A stretch of 64,000 nucleotides of DNA from JBEKYD01 sp052148435 (GTDB lineage: Bacteria; Acidobacteriota; Terriglobia; Bryobacterales; Bryobacteraceae), in NCBI GenBank assembly GCA_052148435.1, contig JBKQIF010000005.1, forward strand, positions 1 to 64,000, read 5' to 3'. A program made the translations under genes and the position numbers. Positions 34,666-43,164 of this stretch are shown in pieces. Position 1 is the first letter of the stretch; every line of letters begins with the position of its first letter. Under the pieces are notes generated by a model. It saw nothing but the letters and a program-made list of their open reading frames with translations. It did no database searches and had not been told where the DNA came from.

Positions 34666-35532
34666 ATGAGTGTACTGGTCGATCGAAACACGCGCCTGCT
34701 CGTGCAAGGATTCACCGGCAGGGAAGGTTCGTTCCACGCCGAACAGGCCATCGAGTACGGCACCAACGTGGTGGGCGGCGTGACTCCCGGCAAGGGCGGC
34801 AGCCAACACCTCGGGCTCCCGGTGTTCGACACGGTGGCCGAAGCGGTCCGCGCAACCGGGGCCAACGCCACGGTGATTTTCGTGCCGCCGCCGTTTGCGG
34901 CGGACGCCATCATGGAGGCCGCGGCGGCCGGCATTGCGCTGGTGGTCGCCATCACCGAAGGCATTCCCGCGCTCGATATGGTGAAGGCGTGGCAGTTTCT
35001 GAAGGGTAAGAGCACGCGGCTGATCGGCCCCAACTGTCCCGGCGTCATCTCGCCCGGTAAATGCAAAATCGGCATCATGCCCGGGCGTATTCATCTGGAG
35101 GGCCACGTGGGCGTGGTCTCGCGCTCGGGCACCCTCACCTACGAAGCCGTGGGCCAGTTGACCGGCCTCGGAATCGGTCAGTCGACCTGTATCGGCATCG
35201 GCGGCGATCCCATCGTCGGCACCACCTTCCTGGACGCCCTGGAACTGTTCAATGCCGATCCCGATACCCACGCCATCGTCATGATCGGCGAAATCGGCGG
35301 CAATGCCGAAGAGACCGCGGCGGCCTATGTGAAAGCCCACGTGACCAAGCCGGTGATCGGCTTTGTGGCCGGGCAGACGGCCCCGCCGGGGCGGCGCATG
35401 GGCCACGCCGGCGCCATCGTCGCGGGCGGCTCCGGCAAGGCCAGCGACAAAATTCAAGCCATGCAGGACGCAGGCATCGACGTGTGCGGTTCGCCCGCCG
35501 AAATGGGAGCAAGAATAAAAAGCCGTTTATGA
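34666..35532 (+). CDS. sucD: Succinyl-CoA ligase, alpha subunit
   Basis: A 288-residue subunit binding CoA (RLLVQGFTGREGSFHAEQAI, VVGGVTPGKGG) and carrying the phosphohistidine in GRRMGHAGAIV. Middle motifs GPNCPGVISPGKCKIGIMPG and GIGGDPIVGTTFLD are complete. Its stop overlaps the ndk start (ATGA at 35529-35532), so ndk is co-translated, which makes sense because SucCD and Ndk together balance GTP and ATP. Confidence 0.97.
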   Translation: MSVLVDRNTRLLVQGFTGREGSFHAEQAIEYGTNVVGGVTPGKGGSQHLGLPVFDTVAEAVRATGANATVIFVPPPFAADAIMEAAAAGIALVVAITEGIPALDMVKAWQFLKGKSTRLIGPNCPGVISPGKCKIGIMPGRIHLEGHVGVVSRSGTLTYEAVGQLTGLGIGQSTCIGIGGDPIVGTTFLDALELFNADPDTHAIVMIGEIGGNAEETAAAYVKAHVTKPVIGFVAGQTAPPGRRMGHAGAIVAGGSGKASDKIQAMQDAGIDVCGSPAEMGARIKSRL

Positions 35533-35948
35533 GTCTGGAAAGAACGTTTTCGATCGTCAAGCCGGACGCCGTCGCCGCGCGTCACGCGGGCGCCATTCTG
35601 GCGGCCATTCAAGAGGCCGGTTTCAAGATCTTGGGATTGCGGATGACCCGTCTGTCCGAAGCTCAAGCGCGCGGCTTTTACGCCGTACACCGCCAGCGGC
35701 CGTTTTTCGAGGGCCTGGTGAAGTTCATGACCGAAGGCCCCATCGTGGTGATGGCGCTGGAGCGGGAAGATGCGGTCGCCAAACTCCGCGAAGTGATGGG
35801 CGCCACCAACCCCGCCAATGCCGCCGAAGGCACCATCCGCAAGCGTTTCGCCACCAACATCGAGCGCAACGCCATCCACGGATCCGACGCCCCCGAAACA
35901 GCCGCCGCCGAGCTGGCCTTCTTCTTCCCTACGGCGGACTTGATTTAG
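35529..35948 (+). CDS. ndk: Nucleoside diphosphate kinase
   Basis: A 139-residue kinase exchanging phosphate between NTPs and NDPs. TFSIVKPDAV, the arginine at RMTRLSEAQA, GATNPANAAEGTIRKRFA and the active-site His in IERNAIHGSDAPE are in place. Coupled to sucD. Its last ~50 bp are part of a direct repeat whose second copy lies at 36789. Confidence 0.97.
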   Translation: MSLERTFSIVKPDAVAARHAGAILAAIQEAGFKILGLRMTRLSEAQARGFYAVHRQRPFFEGLVKFMTEGPIVVMALEREDAVAKLREVMGATNPANAAEGTIRKRFATNIERNAIHGSDAPETAAAELAFFFPTADLI

Positions 35949-36106
35949 CCGTCTGAAAGCCCGGGGGGGGCCCGATGGGCCTGAAGCTTCTGCGGGGCGC
36001 GCGCCACATAGGCAGTCTGGTTTTCCGTCCAGTTGACTGCGGCCACTGCCGTCCGATGGCCGGAAGCCGTTTGCGTCAATAAACGCTAGGCTACCAGGGA
36101 GGAGCG
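35898..36106. repeat. ~210-bp direct repeat, copy 1 (covers ndk 3' end)
   Basis: This copy holds the last codons and stop of ndk plus ~160 bp downstream (for example GGGCCTGAAGCTTCTGCGGG and GTCCAGTTGACTGCGGCCAC). The other copy begins at 36789, exactly 891 bp further on at the left end. The copies are roughly 90% identical with small indels. They enclose hicAB and a deaminase fragment. Confidence 0.9.
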
Positions 36107-36170
36107 ATCTCCCGAGATAGCGACTCGCAACGCCGACGGTCAAGGCCCGAGACGGCGTACCATTAGGCTG

Positions 36171-36362
36171 ATGCCTATGAAGGTACGCGAGGTGATTCGT
36201 TTGCTTGAAAAGCACGGATGGGCGGAGATGCGATCAAGGGGCAGCCATCGGCACTTTAAACATCCCGACGAAGCATTCGTGATCACGGTGCCCGGTAACG
36301 ACGGCAAGGAACTCGCGCCGGGCACGCTAAACGTTATACTCAAAAAGGCAGGGCTGAAATGA
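36171..36362 (+). CDS. hicA: HicA mRNA interferase toxin
   Basis: A 63-residue toxin with KVREVIRLLEKHGWAEMRSR, the catalytic His in GSHRHF and the C-terminal PGTLNVILKKAGLK. It has a dsRBD-like fold that cleaves mRNA. Two ATGs (36171, 36177) are six bases apart. A 7-bp inverted repeat (GCGTACC 36155-36161, GGTACGC 36182-36188) could fold over the start region. It overlaps hicB by four bases (ATGA). Confidence 0.9.
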   Translation: MPMKVREVIRLLEKHGWAEMRSRGSHRHFKHPDEAFVITVPGNDGKELAPGTLNVILKKAGLK

Positions 36363-36580
36363 TCGCGAAACGGTATCCCGTAGTCATCGAGCAAACTGGG
36401 ACTGGCTACTCCGCCTATTCGCCGGATGTTCTGGGATGCGTGGCCGTTGGTGACAGCGAGGCAGAGACGCGCCGGAACTTTCAGGATGCTCTGATTGCGC
36501 ACTTCGAGGCCATGCGTGAGGTGGGAGAGCCGATACCGGAGCCGCATACTTCCGTTGATTACGTGGAAGTGGCCGCATAA
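36359..36580 (+). CDS. hicB: HicB antitoxin
   Basis: A 73-residue antitoxin with the HicB fold (KRYPVVIEQTGTGYSAYSPD, VLGCVAVGDSEAETRRNF, ALIAHFEAMREVGEPIPEP). No C-terminal DNA-binding domain is present. It is coupled to hicA by ATGA. The pair appears complete, unlike the decayed hicBA at 8.7-9.1 kb. Confidence 0.9.
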   Translation: MIAKRYPVVIEQTGTGYSAYSPDVLGCVAVGDSEAETRRNFQDALIAHFEAMREVGEPIPEPHTSVDYVEVAA

Positions 36581-36788
36581 TCGCAAGTTTTCAAGTTAAG
36601 GGCTCGATCCCGGCATCCCGAACCGCGGTGGACGACGCAACTTGGATGTTCGTCGGAGTAGCGCTCGCTCAGGTACTCGGCATTTCGGTCGTGGTTGATA
36701 ACAACTTCCGTCAGCCCTGCCTGAATGATGGCCCGAGCGCAACCCGCGCAAGGACTCAATTCGACGAAGGTGATACATCCCCCTGTCG
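36559..36788 (-). pseudogene. dCMP/cytidine deaminase-type fragment
   Basis: The frame reads STGGCITFVELSPCAGCARA followed by IIQAGLTEVVINHDRNAEYL, the zinc-binding PCxxC motif and downstream strand of dCMP deaminase/ComEB-like proteins. The N-terminal half with the catalytic HxE is missing, because homology stops exactly where repeat copy 2 begins (36789). This is a gene truncated at its 5' end by the repeat boundary. Confidence 0.65.
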
Positions 36789-37000
36789 ACAGCCGCCGCC
36801 GAGCTGGCCTTCTTCTTCCCTACGGCGGACTTGATTTGGCCGTCTGAAAGCCCGGGGGGTTCCCGATGGGCCTGAAGCTTCTGCGGGGCGCGCGCCACAT
36901 CGGGGGTTTGGGGGTTTTCCGTCCAGTTGACTGCGGCCACCGCCGTCCGATGGCCCGAAGCCGTTCGCGTCAGTAAACGCTAGGCGACAAGGGAGGACCG
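36789..37000. repeat. ~210-bp direct repeat, copy 2 (ndk 3' end remnant)
   Basis: A repeat of 35898-36106. The ndk stop TAG of copy 1 is TGG here and small insertions lie around 36860 and 36905, so it is an old, unselected copy. It lies beyond hicAB and cuts the deaminase fragment. Confidence 0.9.
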
Positions 37001-37046
37001 AGAAAACCCACGTCCCAACCCCGACCAAATTGCCGGCCGGTCCGGA

Positions 37047-37487
37047 TTATTGCCGGTATGCGTCGATGTGAATCTTGCCGGTAGCCAGGTTGACGCTCCC
37101 CGGCGCCCAAATCTGGCCCGTGTTGACCCACGCGTAGCCGGGGGCCGCGGTGATGAGCGTTACGTTTTCGCAGAGATCGGCGATCGGCTCACCTTGGCGC
37201 ATCACCGCCGCGCCGTCCGCAGACAGACCGATGCGAAAACCGTCGTCGGTCTCGATGGTCCCGCGGATGTCAAGATCGATCCGCCCATCGCCGCGCATGC
37301 GGAGATAATCGACGCCGCGCACTCGCCCTGAGAGGCGGCCGGTCGCGTTTCCTTCAAACGCCACGTCAAAGCGCGCGCCCTGAGGCGGGATCTTTTCCTT
37401 GCCGGAGAGGATCGACTCCATGCTGACACCGTAGTCCGTGACGCCCGTAATATTCAGATCGTACTCGTAGATCTTCTCGCCCTTCAT
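37047..37487 (-). CDS. DUF3237-family protein
   Basis: A 146-residue protein matching DUF3237: VSMESILSGKEKIPPQGARF, a VDYLRMRGDGRIDLDIRGTI strand pair, and APGYAWVNTGQIWAPGSVNL. The fold is a small beta barrel, probably binding a lipid or aromatic ligand. The function is unknown. No signal peptide is evident. It stands alone with about 200 bp on each side. Confidence 0.8.
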   Translation of the reverse strand: MKGEKIYEYDLNITGVTDYGVSMESILSGKEKIPPQGARFDVAFEGNATGRLSGRVRGVDYLRMRGDGRIDLDIRGTIETDDGFRIGLSADGAAVMRQGEPIADLCENVTLITAAPGYAWVNTGQIWAPGSVNLATGKIHIDAYRQ

Positions 37488-37689
37488 GCCAGGGTTACCT
37501 CTTCTTTTGATTAAGAATCTCCATCTTAAACCCGGATGGATAGCTAACTATACTCGAAACATTAGCCCTTGCGGTGTCGTCCGTTTCCGCCCCCGCGGCC
37601 TGCTGCGCCGAATCTCTACTCGACGCTTGTACGCCTTGTGAAGAGGGGGGCCGGCAGCAGTGCCGCCGCGGCAGAGAACAGCGGGCCCC

Positions 37690-38472
37690 CTACTGCCCGT
37701 TCTTCCTTACCAGTCTGATCTCGAACAGTTTCGGCCATCTCTTGCCGGTGACGAAGAGGCGGTCGTGCTCGGCGTCGTAGGCGATTCCATTGAGCACGTC
37801 GGTTTGGCCTTCCACCCGGTCGGACGGGTCTAGCAGACCGGCGCAATCGATCCAGCCCACCACCTTGCCGGTTTTGGGATCGATGCGGGCAATCCGGTCC
37901 GTCATCCAGATATTGGCGTAGATCTCGCCCTTGACCCACTCGAGCTCGTTGAGGTTCGTCACCGGCTCGCCGTTGGCGGTCACGGTGAGGCGGCCGATTT
38001 CCCGGAGCGTGTCAGGATCCCAGAAACGGAGCTGCGGCGTGCCGTCGTCCATGATGATGCGCTTGCCGTCCTCGGTCATCGACCAGCCTTCGCCGGGATA
38101 ATGGAATTCACTGCGCGTCTCGAAAGTATTCAGGTCGTAAACGAATCCCACCTGGGTCTGCCAGGTCAACTGCACCAGCTTGCCCTTCCAGGCGATGATG
38201 CCTTCGCCGAAATACTGCTCCGGGACCTCGTGCTTCTGCACTACCTCGCCGGTTTCGAGCCTAACCTTCCGGGCCGACGACTGTCCCTCCAGTCCCGTGC
38301 TCTCATACAGGTATCCGTTCCGATAGAAGAGCCCCTCGGTAAAGGCCAGCGGATCGTGCGGATAGACGTGAACCACCTGGTAACCGTACTCGGGAATTGG
38401 GCCGCTGCCGGCTGGAGCCGCCGGTCCGCAAGCGGTTGCCGCCAGGGCCGCCGCCAGGATGAGGAAACGCAT
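37690..38472 (-). CDS. Glutaminyl-peptide cyclotransferase, bacterial type
   Basis: A 260-residue five-bladed propeller protein. The N-terminus MRFLILAAALAATACGPA is a lipoprotein signal with the lipobox Cys at 15. Motifs HDPLAFTEGLFYRNGYLYES, the GEGWSMTEDGKRIIMDDGT turn and NELEWVKGEIYANIW are typical of plant and bacterial glutamine cyclotransferases, which convert N-terminal Gln into pyroglutamate. It would act in the periplasm as a membrane-anchored enzyme. Confidence 0.92.
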   Translation of the reverse strand: MRFLILAAALAATACGPAAPAGSGPIPEYGYQVVHVYPHDPLAFTEGLFYRNGYLYESTGLEGQSSARKVRLETGEVVQKHEVPEQYFGEGIIAWKGKLVQLTWQTQVGFVYDLNTFETRSEFHYPGEGWSMTEDGKRIIMDDGTPQLRFWDPDTLREIGRLTVTANGEPVTNLNELEWVKGEIYANIWMTDRIARIDPKTGKVVGWIDCAGLLDPSDRVEGQTDVLNGIAYDAEHDRLFVTGKRWPKLFEIRLVRKNGQ

Positions 38473-38546
38473 AGGAACAGAATAACGGGAAAAGCCGTCC
38501 CGCGGGGCGGCGATTCGCGATTCGAGCGCTATCGGCGGCCGAAAAT

Positions 38547-39437
38547 TCAGAAAGGCAAATCGTTATGGATGGTTCGCGGAACCAGGGTAGCGTTCACCAG
38601 GTAGCGATACGGATTGACCGGTGCGCCGCCGATGCGCACTTCGTAATGCAGGTGCGGGGCGGTAACGCGGCCCGTGCTTCCGACCGCTCCCAGCATTTCT
38701 CCGCGGCGCACTTCCTCGCCGGCGTGAACGTAGCAGCGCGACAGGTGAGCGTAGTAGGTTTGCAGGCCGCGGCCGTGATCGATCACGACCAGTCTGCCGT
38801 AACCGCTTTCCATATCGGCGAAAGTCACCAACCCGTCGCCGGTGGCGCGCACGGGCGTACCGGTGGGAGCGCCCAGATCGACTCCCTTATGAAATGCGCC
38901 TTCCCCCGAAAAAGGATCGGTGCGCGCGCCGAATGCTCCAATCAGCCGGCCGTCCACGGGCCAGATGGTCGGCGGCGAAGCCAACGCGAAAGGAGACCGC
39001 GTGCGGCGGCTGGGCAGAGCCAAGGCGCTGGCGCTGCGCAGGTAGTTATAGTCTTCGACGCTTTCGGCGAAGGTCGGAACCAGCCGGCCCTCCGCGGAAA
39101 TGTCGGAAGGACCCTCAAGCTTCTGCTTGATGCCGTAGGCCAGGGAAACTTCCCTGGCGTACAGTTCCAAACTGGCCAACTGCTGGTCGGTCTGGCGCAC
39201 CTGCGTCTCCAGGTTTTGATAGCGTGCGCGCAGCACGTCGGCTTCGCGGCGCAGAGCGTTGTAGTTGGCGACCTTCCAGGCCATTCGGGCGTAACTGCCC
39301 ACAAAACCGAACAGGGAGAAACAACCGAGAAGTGCCAGAGCCAGTATTGCGTATACAGCGTGATGGGGAATCTGGACGCGCCGCAGCCTGCCGCGTAACG
39401 AATGCGCCAGGACCACGACGAAATATTCCTGCTTCAT
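38547..39437 (-). CDS. M23-family (LytM) peptidoglycan endopeptidase, membrane-anchored
   Basis: A 296-residue protein: basic cytoplasmic start, one transmembrane helix (AVYAILALALLGCFSLFGFV), a coiled-coil of ~50 residues (LRREADVLRARYQNLETQVR) and a C-terminal LytM domain. The zinc ligands are in AFHKGVDLGAPTG (H-x3-D) and the HLHYEVRIGG motif. Such proteins cut peptidoglycan cross-links or activate amidases. The ATG at 39437 is preferred to an upstream TTG at 39476. Confidence 0.9.
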   Translation of the reverse strand: MKQEYFVVVLAHSLRGRLRRVQIPHHAVYAILALALLGCFSLFGFVGSYARMAWKVANYNALRREADVLRARYQNLETQVRQTDQQLASLELYAREVSLAYGIKQKLEGPSDISAEGRLVPTFAESVEDYNYLRSASALALPSRRTRSPFALASPPTIWPVDGRLIGAFGARTDPFSGEGAFHKGVDLGAPTGTPVRATGDGLVTFADMESGYGRLVVIDHGRGLQTYYAHLSRCYVHAGEEVRRGEMLGAVGSTGRVTAPHLHYEVRIGGAPVNPYRYLVNATLVPRTIHNDLPF

Positions 39438-39577
39438 TCCATTCTCCGGCCGGGCTTCCGTTTCGCGATCGGACAATACGCGACCTCCGCCCGCAAGGCG
39501 ATTTCATGAAAACTGCTTAATTAACGAAACTGGGAGTGTAACAATCGGCGGGGGGTGCTGTCAAGCTCGTTAACTTT

Positions 39578-39606
39578 TTGCAACTCATTGAAAAATTTAG
39601 TATTAT
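39578..39606 (+). promoter_or_regulatory. Sigma70-type promoter of ABC-2 permease
   Basis: TTGCAA (39578-39583), a 17-bp spacer and TATTAT (39601-39606) in an AT-rich island within otherwise GC-rich DNA. The expected transcription start (~39613) is only about five bases before the GTG at 39618. Confidence 0.7.
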
Positions 39607-39617
39607 ACGTTGCAGCC

Positions 39618-40433
39618 GTGGCTCGCCGACTACCTGGAACGCTATTTCTGCGGAATTTGATCGAGCGGCGCAGTTTGCTCTTTCAATTGGTTCGCCGGGA
39701 CTTTGAGCAGCGCTTCGTAGGTTCGGCCATGGGTTGGATCTGGAGCCTGGTTCAGCCCCTGGTGCAACTGGGCATCTGGGTCTTCGTGTTCGAGTATTGT
39801 CTGAAGATCAAACCTGCCACCGGGAGCGAAGGCGCGGCGCCGTATCCCCTGTTTCTATTCGCCGGAATTCTGCCATGGATGCTGTTCAGCGAGACCGTGC
39901 AACGCTCGGCATCGAGTATCCTCGATCAAGCCAACCTGATTACCAAGACCGTATTCCCGGCTGAAATCGTGCCTCTGGCGGTGTTCCTTTCGACGCTGGT
40001 GAGCCACGCTCTGGCGCTGGCGCTGATGGTGGCTGTGGCGGCCGTGGTTCTGCATCACGCCAGTTGGTTCCTGGTCCTGCTGCCGGTTTACACGCTTGCG
40101 CTGGGCCTGTTTGCGGTGGGAGTCGCGTGGATCGTCTCGAGCCTGCACGTGTTTCTGCGGGACACCGCGCAGGCGGTCGGCTTGATTCTCAACATCTGGT
40201 TTTGGGCCACGCCGATCATGATCGCGCGGGCGCAGTTTCCGGTCAAAGCCTGGGCGGTGATCGATTCCAACCCGCTGAGCTACGGCGTGCACGCCTACCG
40301 CCGGCTGCTGCTGACGAATCGCTTGCCGGACGCCGCCGATCTGGCGGTATTGACGGCCGCCGGCGCCGCCGTTTTCGTGCTCGGAGGCCTGTTTTTCCGC
40401 CACATGAAGCGCGGATTCGCGGACGTCTTATAG
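39618..40433 (+). CDS. ABC-2 type polysaccharide export permease
   Basis: About 271 residues with six membrane helices. RRSLLFQLVRRDFEQRFVGS, GWIWSLVQPLVQLGIWVFVF and FPAEIVPLAVFLSTLVSHAL are typical of the Wzm/KpsM permease of O-antigen or capsule exporters. Start codon choice is uncertain: GTG 39618 follows the promoter closely, and a TTG at about 39657 would begin at LIERRSLL. The partner ATPase (Wzt/KpsT) is not adjacent, which is unusual. The next gene is on the other strand. Confidence 0.85.
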   Translation: MARRLPGTLFLRNLIERRSLLFQLVRRDFEQRFVGSAMGWIWSLVQPLVQLGIWVFVFEYCLKIKPATGSEGAAPYPLFLFAGILPWMLFSETVQRSASSILDQANLITKTVFPAEIVPLAVFLSTLVSHALALALMVAVAAVVLHHASWFLVLLPVYTLALGLFAVGVAWIVSSLHVFLRDTAQAVGLILNIWFWATPIMIARAQFPVKAWAVIDSNPLSYGVHAYRRLLLTNRLPDAADLAVLTAAGAAVFVLGGLFFRHMKRGFADVL

Positions 40434-40438
40434 CCGGG

Positions 40439-41929
40439 TCAAAGCAACAGGACCAGCTCGGCGATGGACTGCGGCGCCACCGATTCCAGCGCGAGATAGA
40501 GAGCAATGACCGGATCGTCGCTCTGCCTCAAATCCTGGGCGGCTTTCTGCATGCCGGCCGGATCCAGGCGGACCCTCGCCAGCAGTTGGCGAATGGGAAG
40601 GAACCACACGGCCGGTACACTGCGCGCCCCGCCGGACTGTTCCACATAGTCCAGCCACGCATGCGCTACCATTTCTTTGTCGTCCGGATCCCGCGCCAGT
40701 TCCAGCGCTCCGGCGTAGTTTTCGCATTTCTCGGTGAAGGTCTTCAGGCCGGCATCCCCCGCGCCGTCTTTCCAGCCGTGGGACACCGCGTCCAGGAATC
40801 GGCCCAGAGCGGCCCGCCATTCCGGTGTTCGACGCTGCGCGTCGGTGAGCACACCGCCTTTGCCATCGCCGAATAAAGCGGTATAAAGTCCGGCGGCCGC
40901 CTGGCAACCTTCATCCTGGCAGCCTGCCATGCCAATCGCGCTGCCAGCCACATGAGAGGGTGTGACTTCGGTCTCCGTCAGGGGCTGCAGCGGGCTCACC
41001 TGGAGGCGCTCGTTAAAGAACTGAATCGCGGCCGGGGACTGCGGATCCACGAAGCCGCCCACCATGGCCACCGGGGCCCCCGCCGTCACGGGCCGCTGCA
41101 GTTCGTCGTCGGCGCATCGCGCACCCGCCAGATGGTTGACCAGAAACAGCCGGTAACCTTCGAGCAGAGGCAAGCTGGAGACCGAGCGGCGCTGGCAGGC
41201 GTGGACCAGCTCCTCGATCTCGGGCCCCAGGGCCGATTCGGAGGCGGTGAAGGAGCGGTCGTCGCCCGCCATCTTTCGCAATGCCTGCTGGAAGTCCGAA
41301 ACCAAACTCTGAAAGCCGCGGTCGTCGATCGTAAGACCGGCCAGCATCAGAGCCGCCGGCCCGGCTTGCTCGGGCGACGTCAACGCCGCCACCTGAGGAT
41401 GGAGCAGCCGCAGGGCCTCTCCGCTTTCGGCTTCCCTGGCGGTATACGTTTGCCGCGAAACCTCGCCCAACGCCGCGTACAGGCGGTCCACATCGTAGGT
41501 CTGAAAGTCGTTGCAGGCCGCTTTGGGAACCTGGGGCGGCGGGATCTTGAGAGCCATCTCGCGCGCCTTCCTGGGGTCCAGGGGCAAGAGGGCTTCGACG
41601 GCCCGCAGCTCGAGCGACAAGGTATCCAGGTCCTGGTGGTAGGCACGAGCCAGGAAGCGCGCCGGGCCTGCCACACGGGTAATGACCACGCGCCGCTTCA
41701 GGGGCTGTTTGGCCTCGCCGGCCCGGCCGAAGGCTTCTTCCAGAAGCGCGATGCGTTTGGGCTTGTCCAGCGTATCGAGCGATGCCAGGCGGATGAGCGA
41801 ATCGGCGGCAAATTCGCCCGGCGCCTTGCGGACCCGATCCAGCACGGAAACGATATCGGGGGCGGGGGTGGCCGCGGGCGCTACAAAAGACAGCAGCGAG
41901 GCCAGCGCAAGAGTTGTTCGGAGTCGCAC
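40439..41929 (-). CDS. Secreted protein of unknown function
   Basis: A 496-residue protein with signal peptide MRLRTTLALASLLSFVAPAA. It is mainly helical (repeated ALLxLxxRKAR-type segments), contains several Cys (in PKAACNDFQTYD, ARCADDEL and AGCQDEGCQ) and has no recognised catalytic motif. It may be a lineage-specific helical-repeat periplasmic protein. It converges with the ABC permease gene with six bases between stops. Confidence 0.6.
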   Translation of the reverse strand: MRLRTTLALASLLSFVAPAATPAPDIVSVLDRVRKAPGEFAADSLIRLASLDTLDKPKRIALLEEAFGRAGEAKQPLKRRVVITRVAGPARFLARAYHQDLDTLSLELRAVEALLPLDPRKAREMALKIPPPQVPKAACNDFQTYDVDRLYAALGEVSRQTYTAREAESGEALRLLHPQVAALTSPEQAGPAALMLAGLTIDDRGFQSLVSDFQQALRKMAGDDRSFTASESALGPEIEELVHACQRRSVSSLPLLEGYRLFLVNHLAGARCADDELQRPVTAGAPVAMVGGFVDPQSPAAIQFFNERLQVSPLQPLTETEVTPSHVAGSAIGMAGCQDEGCQAAAGLYTALFGDGKGGVLTDAQRRTPEWRAALGRFLDAVSHGWKDGAGDAGLKTFTEKCENYAGALELARDPDDKEMVAHAWLDYVEQSGGARSVPAVWFLPIRQLLARVRLDPAGMQKAAQDLRQSDDPVIALYLALESVAPQSIAELVLLL

Positions 41930-41987
41930 GTCAAACTATTTTAACTTCGACGGCGTGCCTCCGAAAAGGCATTGCGAGGCCCGGCGA

Positions 41988-42182
41988 TCAGCTTCCCGTC
42001 ATCGCGAAAGAACCGGCCTCGTTGAGATTGGAGTTGGTTACGTTGGTGATCCCGTTCAGAGACGTATGAACGTTTGCCATTATGGCTGCCGATGCAAGGG
42101 CTATAAATGCGATCAGAAGAGAATACTCGATCAGGTCCTGACCGTCTTCCGCTTTCGAAAATGTCTGTAACCAGTTCCGCAT
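41988..42182 (-). CDS. Flp/Fap-type pilin
   Basis: A 64-residue class IVb prepilin. EDGQDLIEYSLLIAFIALAS is the Flp signature: a short leader ending in Gly, then Gln at +1, Glu-Tyr at +5/+6 and a hydrophobic helix. TadV-type peptidase would cleave after Gly. The Flp pilus makes the Tad adhesive fibre. No tad/cpa assembly genes are in the window. The ATG at 42182 gives the expected short leader. Confidence 0.88.
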   Translation of the reverse strand: MRNWLQTFSKAEDGQDLIEYSLLIAFIALASAAIMANVHTSLNGITNVTNSNLNEAGSFAMTGS

Positions 42183-43164
42183 GCTCCCTCCACCCCACAT
42201 TAGACTCCGGATGCGGACCGGTTTCAAGGTCTCAGTTCCGATTTGGTAAGAATTAGGCTGGATGCGTAGAACCGCTAATAACTAAGGCTAACATTTTGCT
42301 AGCTCAATCATTACTAATGATATGAGTTGGAGCTAACAATGGTAAGCATAAAACCGTGGAGAATCGCCACGAGCGCGGCCCGGCGATCGCAGCCTCAAGC
42401 CCATTGTCCCCTTCGTGGCGCGGACTCTCAGTCTGCCGCGCCCGGACTCGTCCCGGCGCTTGCGTCGCGTCGCCTGCCATGCCCCCGGCGAAAGCGAGGA
42501 CCCCCGCGACTCCGGTTGCGGCCATGCTGCTTTTTGTGGGCAGGTTGTTCCGCCGGTGGATGGCGGGGCCAGCATCGGCTCCGGTTCGTGGCGCGGGCCT
42601 TCCGGCCTGCAGCGTCGGCTTTCGAGCCGACGTTCCGCACCCCCCAGAAATTCCGCGCGCCATTGGCGTGAAGCCCCGGCGCGGTCTTCCTTCGTAGCGC
42701 CGGCGATCTTTTGTCGCCGGTGCTTTCGGTCGCAGCCGCGCCGCCCAGCGGGACAGACCAACGCCCGTTTTGTGGTCGAGCAGACCCCCTTTGGTCCGCC
42801 ACAGGTATCTCACGTGACGAAGCGGAGCCCTGACACCACGCATATACCCCAGAAAGGCCGTTTCCGGGGCGCGAGCGCACTTTTTGGCCACGGCGGCCGG
42901 CCAACCGACCCTCGGCAACGGCGCGCCGCCAGTTCACTCAAAAGAACGGCGTGTCACGGGATCTTTCCGGTTGTTGGACGGCTGGGCTGTTCGCACCACG
43001 AATCCGAAAGTGCTCCCGCAGCCCGTCTGCGCTGGCGGACGTCCGGGCCCCGACGCGTTTATCGTTCCTGATTCGGCCGAACTTTTCCATGCCCGTCCCG
43101 GCCTTCGAATCAGTCTGAGGCTACTACCCGCATCAGACGGGGGGAGCCGCTAAAATCAAGTACC
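42183..43164. other. ~980-bp gene-poor region with hairpin cluster
   Basis: Frames here are open on several strands but show no protein-family signal. Between 42595 and 42723 lie three consecutive hairpins: one around TTCC (about 42597-42610), a perfect 8-bp stem closed by a TTCG tetraloop (42613-42632) and a 10-bp stem around TTTT (42697-42723). This resembles an intergenic repeat family. The last ~100 bp should contain the K+ channel gene promoter, but no clear boxes were seen. Confidence 0.5.

Noticed and set aside
42304..43071. Long overlapping open frames on both strands
   Set aside because: They are Arg/Pro-rich, run through hairpin repeats and have no family or ribosome-binding site.
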